In this document: positions 8,129 through 14,260 of the stretch, in pieces | Layout of the letters: each line of letters starts with the position of its first letter | Position numbering within the stretch: position 1 is the first letter of the stretch | From: Prevotellaceae bacterium | GTDB lineage: Bacteria; Bacteroidota; Bacteroidia; Bacteroidales; UBA932 | DNA: 15,170 nucleotides | Direction of reading: 5' to 3' | Assembly (NCBI GenBank): GCA_031257655.1 | Contig: JAIROF010000044.1 | Coordinates: 1 to 15,170, forward strand | Notes under the pieces: generated by a model | Database searches by the model: none | What the model saw: only the letters and a program-made list of their open reading frames with translations | Told to the model about the DNA's origin: nothing | Translations under genes and position numbers: made by a program

Positions 8129-8740
8129 TTACTCTCCTACTACGACCTTTGCGTAGCGGATAACCTTATCGTAGAGCTTGTAGCCCTTTTGCACGGTATC
8201 GATAATTTTGTTTTTGTGCGCTTCGTCGGGCGCCGGGAATTTGGTTACCGCGTCGTGCAGGTCTGTGTCGAAGTCGGCCCCGACGGGCGTTTCGGTGGGC
8301 TTTAGGCCTTTCGATTCGAGGTAGGTCATCAGCTTTTGGTAGATCAGCTCCACGCCTTCGCGGAGCGCCGCCACATCCTGCGATGCGTCGGCGGCCTTGA
8401 GGGCGCGCTCAAAGTCGTCCACCACAGACAGCAGGCCCTTTATGGTATCTTCGCTTGCCGAGTGAATCAGCTCCATGCGCTCGCGGGCCGTGCGCTTGCG
8501 GTAGTTGTCGAACTCCGCTACCAGCCGCAGGTATTTGTCCTGTGCCTCTGCATACTTTTCCTCCGTGGTGAGGTCTCGCGGGGCGTCTTCGCCTCCGCTC
8601 TTGGCTTCTTCGCTTTCGCAGGCGCAGCCGTTGCCCGTTTGCCCGTTGCCGGGTTGCCCTTCGCCGGGCTGGTGGTTCACGCTATTTTGGCAGCTTTCAT
8701 CTTCGCCGCAGCGCTCTTTTTTTTCTTTTACTTCTGACAT
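8129..8740 (-). CDS. grpE: Nucleotide exchange factor GrpE
   Basis: A 203-aa GrpE, which releases ADP from DnaK. The N-terminal 60 or so residues are polar and low-complexity, with a short GQPGNGQTGNG duplication and several cysteines. They are followed by the long coiled-coil dimerisation helix (YAEAQDKYLRLVAEFDNYRKR, about 63-83, and onward). The C-terminal beta domain includes GADFDTDLHDAVTKFPAPDE, resembling the family's F-p-hhHeAv signature with Asp-Leu-His-Asp in place of the usual Pro-x-x-His-Glu spacing, and ends VQKGYKLYDKVIRYAKVVVGE. Start at the ATG at 8740. Upstream lie 281 bp holding a 14-bp tandem duplication and no clear consensus promoter. Confidence 0.95.
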   Translation of the reverse strand: MSEVKEKKERCGEDESCQNSVNHQPGEGQPGNGQTGNGCACESEEAKSGGEDAPRDLTTEEKYAEAQDKYLRLVAEFDNYRKRTARERMELIHSASEDTIKGLLSVVDDFERALKAADASQDVAALREGVELIYQKLMTYLESKGLKPTETPVGADFDTDLHDAVTKFPAPDEAHKNKIIDTVQKGYKLYDKVIRYAKVVVGE

Positions 8741-8925
8741 AATCCAAATTTTATAGCTCCAACAATCATTGACAGCCCCCTTGCGGCCATCTCCTAATAA
8801 TTTTACATCCTACATCTCATGCTACGCATGCTGTCTGATCTCGGATTTTTTTTTTAATTTGAATGATTACTATGGTTGATGGCGCATCGCGCCTCAGCGC
8901 CTTTTCTGTAACACTATCTATCTAA

Positions 8926-8953
8926 ACGCTAAACCCTACACGCTAAACCCTAC
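8926..8953. repeat. Two tandem copies of a 14-bp unit upstream of grpE
   Basis: ACGCTAAACCCTAC occurs at 8926-8939 and again exactly at 8940-8953, preceded by a short CTAT run (8913-8922). It lies in the 281-bp gap between the prfB stop and the grpE start. Confidence 0.85.
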
Positions 8954-9021
8954 CCGCTGCACGGGGGGACAACCCAGCAAGCAGCAACAACCTTGCCAGG
9001 GCTGTTGGCCATGCCAAATTG

Positions 9022-10108
9022 TCATAGTCCGCCTTGCTGCATGAGGTATGCCTTGACGAAATCTTGCAGGTCGCCGTCGAGGACGGCCTGGGCGTTGGAG
9101 GTTTCGTGCCCGGTGCGGTGGTCTTTGACCATTTTGTAGGGGTGGAGTACGTAGCTTCGGATTTGCGATCCCCACTCTATTTTTTTCTTTTGCCCTTCGA
9201 TTTCGCTCTGGGCTTCGCGGCGCTTGCGCAGCTCCAGCTCGTAGAGCTGCGAGCGGAGTATGCGCAGGGCGTTCTCCTTGTTTTGGAGCTGCGAGCGCGT
9301 TTCGGTATTTTCTACCGTTATTCCCGATGGGAGGTGGTAGAGGCGCACGCCGGTTTCCACCTTGTTGACGTTTTGCCCGCCGGCGCCGCTCGATCGGTAG
9401 GTGTCCCACTTTATTTCGCTCTGCTGCACCACAATTTCGATGGAATCGTCTACGGCGGGCGAAACAAAGACGGAGGCAAAGGTGGTTTGGCGCTTTCCCT
9501 GCGCGTTGAAGGGGGAGATGCGCACCAGGCGGTGCACGCCGTTTTCGCTTTTGAGGAATCCGTAGGCGTAGTCGCCCTCGATCTCGATGGTGGCCGACTT
9601 TACGCCTACCTCCTCGTCCTGCAGGTCGGCGATTTTTGTCCGGTAGCCGTTGATTTCGCCCCAGCGCAGGTACATCCGCATGAGCATTTGCGCCCAGTCG
9701 AGGCTTTCGGTGCCGCCGGCGCCGGCGTTGATTTTGAGGATAGCCCCCAGCTTATCCTCCTCGCTGCGCAGCATGCTGCGCATTTCGAGCTCCTCGATGG
9801 AGCGCAGCGCCTTGGCGTACTGCTGCTCCACCTCGTCGGCAGAGGCGCCGCCGTCGCCGGCAAATTCGAGCAGCACGGCCAGGTCGTCTACGTTGCGCTT
9901 TACGGCGTCGTACAGCGAAATCCACGCTCTAATGCCCGACACCAGCTTGAGCTGCTGCTCGGCTTTTTGGGCGTCGTCCCAGAAGGCCGGATCGTGCGTT
10001 TTGCTTTCTTCCTCCTCTACCTGGAGCTGCTTCTTCTCCACGTCAAAGGCACCTCCATAGCGCCTGCTCGCGCTTAGCCAGCTCTTTGGCTTGCTCGGTT
10101 GTTATCAT
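9022..10108 (-). CDS. prfB: Peptide chain release factor 2, with programmed +1 frameshift
   Basis: RF2 recognises UGA and UAA and triggers peptide release. The gene must be read in two frames. ATG at 10108 opens 21 codons (MITTEQAKELAKREQALWRCL) that stop at TGA (10045-10043). A +1 shift at CTT continues with GAC (10044-10042) for 340 more residues, giving 361 aa, close to E. coli RF2 (365). The second frame has the stop-recognition tripeptide SPF (about 197-199) and the catalytic GGQ (about 242-244, in SSGAGGQNVNKVETG). Calling the gene from the GTG at 10041 would give a falsely truncated 339-aa protein. It is divergent from patB and has a good -7 element upstream. Confidence 0.96.
10042..10056 (-). 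promoter_or_regulatory. RF2 autoregulatory frameshift site
   Basis: On the minus strand GGAGG (10056-10052) is followed by 3 nt (TGC), then CTT TGA C (10048-10042). This matches the known RF2 recoding signal: an internal Shine-Dalgarno-like sequence 3 nt before CUU, with an in-frame UGA followed by C. Low RF2 slows termination at UGA and favours the +1 slip, so RF2 controls its own synthesis. Confidence 0.95.
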
Positions 10109-10148
10109 GTGTGCTTGCGGTTTTACGGTTTATAGCTGAATTGAGGTG

Positions 10149-10156
10149 CAAAGGTA
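10149..10156 (-). promoter_or_regulatory. Putative prfB -7 element (TACCTTTG)
   Basis: The minus strand reads TTGCTACCTTTGCACC, an excellent match to the Bacteroidota TAnnTTTG -7 consensus. It lies about 41 nt before the prfB ATG. A TTTG (10185-10182) lies 25 nt upstream of it, longer than the usual -33 spacing. Confidence 0.6.
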
Positions 10157-10266
10157 GCAATCTTTTTCATTTTTTTATCTACAAAATAAAATTCGATATG
10201 GCTTGCTGCACAAGCAGCTTCAGTTTTCTTCTTTTTTTTTAACCGCAGAGGCGGCGCCGAATGTTC

Positions 10267-10285
10267 GCAAAGATTTTATCTTTGC
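10267..10285. promoter_or_regulatory. 8-bp inverted repeat overlapping the patB -7 element
   Basis: GCAAAGAT (10267-10274), TTT, ATCTTTGC (10278-10285) is a perfect inverted repeat. It overlaps a plus-strand TAnnTTTG element, TATCTTTG (10277-10284), located about 50 nt before the patB start. It could be an operator covering the promoter. The upstream -33 region is not convincing. Confidence 0.5.
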
Positions 10286-10334
10286 ATGTTTTTTTATTTA
10301 CGCCACACGCTTTTTTTTCTTCACGCTACAGGCT

Positions 10335-11513
10335 ATGCAAACGACCTATAATTTTGACAAAGTAGTAGACCGGCGCGGCACCAACGCGCTCAAGACGGAT
10401 GCGCTGCGGGCGCGGTACGGGGCGGAGGATTTGCTGCCGCTGTGGGTGGCCGACATGGACTTTGAAACGCCGCCCTTCATCGTAGAGGCCCTTTGCGCGC
10501 GCATGGAGCACCCCATTTTTGGGTACACGCAAACCCCGCCGGGGTACTGGCCGGCCATCATCGGGTGGCTGGCCGAGCGGCACGGCTGGGAGGTGAAGCG
10601 GGAGTGGCTCTGCTACATCCCCGGCATCGTTACGGGCATTGGGCTGGCGCTAAACGTCCTTACGGAGGCGGGCGACAAGGTCATCATCCAGCCTCCGGTG
10701 TACCACCCGTTTCGGCTCGTCCCCGAGGCCAACGGGCGCGCGGTGGCCTACAACCCGCTACGGCTGGCAGGCGACCGCTACGAAATGGACTTTGAGCAGC
10801 TGGAGCAGCTCATCGACGAGCGGTGCAAGCTGCTCATCCTTGCCAACCCGCACAACCCGGGCGGCGTTGTCTGGCGCCGCGAAACGCTGGCGCAGCTCGC
10901 CGACGTCTGCGCCCGCCACCGCCTGACGGTGATTGCAGACGAAATTCACGCCGACATGGCGCTGCACGGCAGCCGGCACGTCCCGTTTGCCTCCGTTTCG
11001 GAGGCAGCGGCGCAGGGCAGCATCACGTTCAACGCGCCGTCGAAAACGTTCAACATCGCCGGGCTTAAAAGCTCCTTTGCCGTCGTCCCCAGCGCCGCCC
11101 TCCGCGCGCGCTTCTACGCCTGGCTGCGGGCAAACGAGCTCAACGAGCCAACCATACCCGCCGCCGTTGCCACCGAAGCGGCCTACACGCACGGACGCGA
11201 ATGGCTGCGCCAAATGCTGGCCTACGTCGAAGGCAACATTGCCTACGTGGAGCAGCTCCTTGCAGAACGCCTCCCCGCCATCCGCGCAATGCGCCCGCAG
11301 GCCTCGTTCTTAGTATGGCTGGACTGCCGAAAGCTAGGCTTAGACCACGCCGCGCTGCTCGACCTGTTCGTCAACCGCGCAAAGCTCGCGCTGAACGACG
11401 GCGAAATGTTTGGCCCAGGCGGCGAAGGTTTTATGCGCATCAACGTCGGAACGCCCCGCTGCGTGCTGAAACAGGCTATGACGCAGCTGGCAAACGCCGT
11501 GGTTAATGGTTAA
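10335..11513 (+). CDS. patB: MalY/PatB-family PLP-dependent C-S lyase (cystathionine beta-lyase type)
   Basis: A 392-aa fold-type I aminotransferase-like enzyme of the MalY/PatB group, which typically cleaves C-S bonds of cystathionine or cysteine conjugates, releasing a thiol, pyruvate and ammonia. Start at the ATG at 10335 (MQTTYNFDKVVDRRGTNALK). An in-frame upstream ATG would add 44 low-quality residues through the promoter region. Family features are LPLWVADMDFETPP (34-47), FGYTQTPPGYW (62-72), ILANPHNPGG (168-177), ADEIHADM with Asp202, and the PLP Schiff-base Lys237 in APSKTFNIAGLKSS. The exact substrate is not readable. The final codons (GTT AAT GGT TAA) lie inside a heptanucleotide array. 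The stop codon is itself made by the repeat, so gain of copies would not change the protein. Confidence 0.92.
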   Translation: MQTTYNFDKVVDRRGTNALKTDALRARYGAEDLLPLWVADMDFETPPFIVEALCARMEHPIFGYTQTPPGYWPAIIGWLAERHGWEVKREWLCYIPGIVTGIGLALNVLTEAGDKVIIQPPVYHPFRLVPEANGRAVAYNPLRLAGDRYEMDFEQLEQLIDERCKLLILANPHNPGGVVWRRETLAQLADVCARHRLTVIADEIHADMALHGSRHVPFASVSEAAAQGSITFNAPSKTFNIAGLKSSFAVVPSAALRARFYAWLRANELNEPTIPAAVATEAAYTHGREWLRQMLAYVEGNIAYVEQLLAERLPAIRAMRPQASFLVWLDCRKLGLDHAALLDLFVNRAKLALNDGEMFGPGGEGFMRINVGTPRCVLKQAMTQLANAVVNG

Positions 11514-11537
11514 TGGTTAATGGTTAATGGTTAATGG
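11501..11537 (+). repeat. Heptanucleotide array, GGTTAAT x5
   Basis: Five perfect GGTTAAT units plus GG. The first two units overlap the end of patB and supply its stop codon. Read on the minus strand the unit is ATTAACC. Confidence 0.97.
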
Positions 11538-11604
11538 CGCGTGGCGCGGATGTCTCGGAGCTGCGATTTTTTTGACTTTATTCGCTACTGCCGACAAAAT
11601 ATGG

Positions 11605-11747
11605 TCGAAGACCTTTCTCCGTGCGCCTCTGTAAAGCCGCTGTGCACCGCTGTGCCATACGAACACGGAAAAGCACAGCGGCTTCACAGAGGCGCACGGA
11701 GGGCTTACGCCGAAATCAGAACGCCGGATGGCTTAACGTAGCATAGA
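11605..11747 (+). repeat. Dispersed hairpin element, copy 1
   Basis: A 143-bp element that begins TCGAAGACCTTTCTC and ends TAGCATAGA. Two 29-nt arms (11617-11645 and 11673-11701) are complementary at all but one position, around a 27-nt loop. The 47-nt 3' tail (11701-11747) matches copy 2 at 44 of 47 positions. No open frame of interest and no transposase. It resembles a REP/MITE-like non-coding element; mobility is not shown. Confidence 0.9.
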
Positions 11748-11794
11748 CAATTCTCACAGCCTCCTTTGGAGAGCGGCTGGGGAGCGCTTCGCGC

Positions 11795-11845
11795 CATTCT
11801 GCATTTTGCATTTTGCATTCTGCATTCTGCATTCTGCATTCTGCA
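11795..11845 (+). repeat. Heptanucleotide array, CATTCTG/CATTTTG x7
   Basis: Seven 7-bp units plus CA. Units 1 and 4-7 are CATTCTG and units 2-3 are CATTTTG. The array ends 6 bp before an inverted repeat in the promoter region of the LiaF-like gene. Confidence 0.97.
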
Positions 11846-11851
11846 CTATCC

Positions 11852-11877
11852 CAGATTTTTTTATCGTGAAAAATCTG
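11852..11877. promoter_or_regulatory. 9-bp inverted repeat upstream of the LiaF-like operon
   Basis: CAGATTTTT (11852-11860), 8-nt loop, AAAAATCTG (11869-11877), a perfect match. It overlaps the first half of a direct-repeat pair. The T-rich arms could act as a weak bidirectional terminator or as part of an operator. Confidence 0.5.
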
Positions 11878-11889
11878 CTGTTTATCGTG
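11860..11889 (+). promoter_or_regulatory. Putative LytTR-type operator: 9-bp direct repeats, 12-bp spacer
   Basis: TTTATCGTG occurs at 11860-11868 and exactly again at 11881-11889, with 12 nt between. LytTR DNA-binding domains are known to bind two 9-bp direct repeats separated by 12-13 bp. The pair ends about 50 bp upstream of the putative -7 element of a locus that encodes a LytTR regulator. The motif itself does not match the AgrA-type consensus well, so the argument rests on geometry and context. Confidence 0.5.
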
Positions 11890-11939
11890 GATTTACCCAA
11901 TCGTACAGAATACTTGTAAAGGCGGCGTAGCGCAAGCAG

Positions 11940-11947
11940 TATCTTTG
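11940..11947 (+). promoter_or_regulatory. Putative -7 element (TATCTTTG) of the LiaF-like operon
   Basis: TATCTTTG matches TAnnTTTG and lies 38 nt before the ATG at 11986. A TTG at 11914-11916 is 23 nt upstream, slightly longer than typical -33 spacing. Confidence 0.5.
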
Positions 11948-11985
11948 AGCGTTCAAGTCAAGACCTTTTAAATTAGGATAAACGT

Positions 11986-12852
11986 ATGAAACCTTTCCGC
12001 ATATTCACCATTCGCTCCGCTATATTTGGCATGTTTTTTGTAGCGGCAGGCGTGCTGGCGCTGCTGTTTGAGCGCGGCGTGCTGCCGGCGGCCTTCAAGC
12101 CGATCATCTTTTCGTGGCAAATGCTGGTGTGCCTCATCGGCTTTATTTTGCTGTTCATTCCCCGCAAGCTCGTTGGCGGGCTGCTCATGATACTCATCGG
12201 AGGATTTTTCATGCTGCTTGAGTTCAGCGATTTGCTGGTCTTCCTCAAGGGCAACATTTGGGCGGTCATAGCCATCATAGCGGGGCTGTGCATCATGTTT
12301 CAGCCGTTTTTTCACGTTCGGCGCTTCGACAAGCTTCGCCAGCACGCCGAGCGGATAAAAAACCTTTCGGACGAGCAGCGCAGCCTGCTGTTTGGCCGGT
12401 ACAGGCGCCTGCGCCACCGCCGGCAGGGGTGCGACCGGCGCCGCTTTGAGCGCCGCTGCCGCCGCAGCAAGGGCGCGGCCTGGCAGTCGACCGCCGCCGA
12501 TTCGGGGCACATAGAGTACAACGCGGTATTTGGCGGAGGATGCGATGCTGTCAGCATAAAGAATTTCAGGGGCGGCGAAATTAACTGCGTATTCGGCGGC
12601 GCAGAGCTCGACTTTAGCAACGCCCAGCTCGCCGAAGGCGTCCATACGCTGGAAATAAACTCGGTGTTTGGCGGCGTGGTGCTCTACATCCCCGTGGACT
12701 GGTGCGTAGAGATACGGCAAAGCCAGGTGTTTGGCCACTTTTGCGACAACCGCCCCAAGCCCCCCTTTGAGGTGGACGAAAAGCGGACGCTCATTCTGGA
12801 GGTGACCTCCGTGTTTGGCGGGGGGGAGGTAAAGGTCAAGCACGAGGAGTAG
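11986..12852 (+). CDS. LiaF-like membrane protein with VFGG-repeat C-terminal domain
   Basis: A 288-aa inner-membrane protein. Four hydrophobic segments lie at about 10-28, 42-58, 61-80 and 90-108. A cytoplasmic linker follows that is very Arg-rich at about 138-162 (RYRRLRHRRQ and RRRFERRCRRSK). The C-terminal domain (about 175-285) carries five VFGG or VFGH motifs (starting 181, 202, 227, 248 and 276), spaced 21-28 residues, as expected of a beta-solenoid. This layout matches the LiaF/'cell wall-active antibiotic response' family (DUF2154-like). LiaF of Firmicutes restrains the LiaRS envelope-stress system, and by context this protein may modulate the kinase encoded 52 bp downstream; that role is inferred. 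The Arg-rich linker is in the same frame as both flanks, so a frameshift is unlikely. No Shine-Dalgarno is evident, which is usual in this phylum. Confidence 0.82.
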   Translation: MKPFRIFTIRSAIFGMFFVAAGVLALLFERGVLPAAFKPIIFSWQMLVCLIGFILLFIPRKLVGGLLMILIGGFFMLLEFSDLLVFLKGNIWAVIAIIAGLCIMFQPFFHVRRFDKLRQHAERIKNLSDEQRSLLFGRYRRLRHRRQGCDRRRFERRCRRSKGAAWQSTAADSGHIEYNAVFGGGCDAVSIKNFRGGEINCVFGGAELDFSNAQLAEGVHTLEINSVFGGVVLYIPVDWCVEIRQSQVFGHFCDNRPKPPFEVDEKRTLILEVTSVFGGGEVKVKHEE

Positions 12853-12904
12853 CAGCTGCGGCAACCGCCCGCCGGCTTTTGTTTAACGCTTAGAGTAGCC
12901 AACC

Positions 12905-13963
12905 GTGAACAGCTTCAACCCGATACTTCAAGCCTACTGGTCGCGCATAACCTACGTGGCCGTGTGGGCGCTCATCATCAGCGCTCAGGTATCGCTGGAG
13001 TACTACACGGGCAACATGCCGTTTCACATCATCCTCATAGACACGCTTGCGTACAACGTGCTGTTTGCCGCCAGCCTCCTTCGGCTGTGGTACCCCATCC
13101 GCTACAACTTTTGGGAGCAAAAATCGTGGCAGTTCAACGTAGCAGCGCACATCACGCTGCTGCTCACCGAGCTGCTGGTGTGCATAGGGCTTAGCTACGC
13201 CCTCACCTACCTCTTTGCCGCCAAAGACGGCACCTACCAGAGCTTCGTGCTCTCCACGCTGCTCTGGAAAATCATCGAAGGCGCGCTGCTGCACGCCATC
13301 GTGGTGATGATATACTACCTCTGCATCTACGTTGAGCGGCTGAACGAAAAAGCGGCCAACGAAATTCGCCTGAACAAAATGCTCAAAGACGGCGAGCTCA
13401 ACCTGCTCAAGTCGCAGATCAACCCGCACTTCCTGTTCAACAGCCTGAACTCCGTAAATTCGCTCATCCTGAAAGATGCAAACCAGTCGCAGGAGATGCT
13501 CGTAGCCCTGTCGGACTACCTTCGCTACACGGTGCTGGCCACGCACCGCGAAACATCGACGCTCAAGGAGGAGATGGAAAACATCCGGCGCTACCTCGCC
13601 ATAGAGCAGCTCCGCTTTGGCGAAAAGCTCGCCTACGACATCAGCGTAGCGGAGGATTGCCTGCCCCTTAAGGTGCCCGCCATGCTGCTGCAGCCGCTCT
13701 TTGAAAACGCCGTCAAGCACGGCGTGTACGAAAGCACCGAAGCGGTGAACATCACGGCAAAAGCCGTGCGAAAAACGCAGTACCTCTACATCGAAATCAT
13801 CAACAACTTCGACGCCGAAGCCTCCGGACAGCAGCGCAAAGGCTCCGGAACAGGCCTCAAAAATACCAAAGAGCAGCTGCGCCTACGGTACAGCGGCCTG
13901 GCCCTGCTCCAAACCAAGGTCGAAAACGGAAAATTTGTGGTAGCCCTGAGAATACCGATTTAA
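12905..13963 (+). CDS. LytS-type sensor histidine kinase (His_kinase/HATPase)
   Basis: A 352-aa membrane kinase starting at GTG 12905; no earlier or nearby ATG gives a better N-terminus. Four transmembrane segments lie at about 15-33, 40-62, 77-104 and 114-143, with no sizeable extracytoplasmic sensor domain. The His_kinase domain (PF06580 type) has the phospho-acceptor His175 in QINPHFLFNSLN. The ATPase domain has the N box at LLQPLFENAVKHG (Asn268) and the G box at KGSGTGLKNTKEQL (312-325). It would autophosphorylate and pass phosphate to the LytTR regulator downstream. Lack of a sensor domain fits sensing within the membrane or through the LiaF-like partner. Unusually, it is separated from its regulator by 297 bp of repeats. 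Confidence 0.93.
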   Translation: MNSFNPILQAYWSRITYVAVWALIISAQVSLEYYTGNMPFHIILIDTLAYNVLFAASLLRLWYPIRYNFWEQKSWQFNVAAHITLLLTELLVCIGLSYALTYLFAAKDGTYQSFVLSTLLWKIIEGALLHAIVVMIYYLCIYVERLNEKAANEIRLNKMLKDGELNLLKSQINPHFLFNSLNSVNSLILKDANQSQEMLVALSDYLRYTVLATHRETSTLKEEMENIRRYLAIEQLRFGEKLAYDISVAEDCLPLKVPAMLLQPLFENAVKHGVYESTEAVNITAKAVRKTQYLYIEIINNFDAEASGQQRKGSGTGLKNTKEQLRLRYSGLALLQTKVENGKFVVALRIPI

Positions 13964-14007
13964 TTGAGAATTGAGAATTGAGAATTGAGAATTGAGAATT
14001 GAGAATT
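13962..14007 (+). repeat. Heptanucleotide array, AATTGAG x6
   Basis: Six perfect AATTGAG units (13962-14003) plus AATT. The first unit overlaps the kinase stop codon (TAA, 13961-13963). The next dispersed hairpin element starts 2 bp after the array. In another phase the unit is ATTGAGA. Confidence 0.97.
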
Positions 14008-14008
14008 T

Positions 14009-14141
14009 TCGAAGACCTTTCTCTGTGCACCTCTGTGAAACCTCTGTGCAGCAATAACACAGAGAGGCACAGAGGGTTCACAGAGGAGCACAGAGGGCTT
14101 ACGCCGAAATCAGAACGCCGGACGGCTTAATATAGCATAGA
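14009..14141 (+). repeat. Dispersed hairpin element, copy 2
   Basis: A 133-bp homologue of copy 1, in the same orientation. It begins TCGAAGACCTTTCTC and ends TAGCATAGA. The 29-nt arms (14021-14049 and 14067-14095) pair at 27 of 29 positions around a 17-nt loop. Relative to copy 1, two stem pairs have changed on both sides (C:G to T:A, and G:C to T:A in arm position 23), which is covariation. The loop sequence is unrelated to that of copy 1. Confidence 0.9.
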
Positions 14142-14169
14142 GCATTGTTTCATACAACCAAAAATGCAA

Positions 14170-14198
14170 TTGATGATTTTCAACTATTTAAATCTTTG
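14170..14198 (+). promoter_or_regulatory. Weak promoter candidate for the response regulator
   Basis: AATCTTTG (14191-14198) differs from TAnnTTTG at one position. A TTG at 14170-14172 lies 18 nt upstream. If active, the regulator would have its own transcript of about 55 nt leader, including the CTAATTC array. Confidence 0.3.
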
Positions 14199-14222
14199 CA
14201 TTCAGCGTTGCTTAATAGGTAA

Positions 14223-14256
14223 CTAATTCCTAATTCCTAATTCCTAATTCCTAATT
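14223..14256 (+). repeat. Heptanucleotide array, CTAATTC x4 plus partial
   Basis: Four perfect CTAATTC units (14223-14250) and a fifth ending in A instead of the last base pattern (CTAATT, 14251-14256). It ends 4 bp before the ATG of the response regulator, so it occupies the ribosome-binding region. In another phase the unit is ATTCCTA. Confidence 0.96.
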
Positions 14257-14260
14257 AAAA

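Noticed and set aside
6906..8156. 416-codon plus-strand frame opposite dnaJ
   Set aside because: Antisense shadow. DnaJ on the other strand has the complete J domain and all four zinc motifs.
8980..9021. Sigma-54 type promoter (TGGCATGG) upstream of grpE
   Set aside because: No matching -12 GC box at the required spacing, and part of it lies at the end of prfB.
9034..10077. 347-codon plus-strand frame opposite prfB
   Set aside because: Antisense shadow of RF2, which has SPF, GGQ and the recoding site.
10203..10334. N-terminal extension of patB from an upstream ATG
   Set aside because: The extra 44 residues run through the promoter-like element and a poly-T stretch; the family N-terminus starts at 10335.
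11541..11741. 66-codon plus-strand frame between patB and the LiaF-like gene
   Set aside because: It reads straight through dispersed hairpin element copy 1; the homologous copy 2 does not keep a matching frame.
12397..12480. Frameshift in the LiaF-like gene at the Arg-rich linker
   Set aside because: The membrane part and the VFGG domain lie in the same frame on both sides, and such proteins have a charged linker here, so a single intact frame is the simpler reading.
11501..14256. CRISPR array
   Set aside because: The repeats are 7-bp direct tandem units with no spacers, and no cas genes are present.
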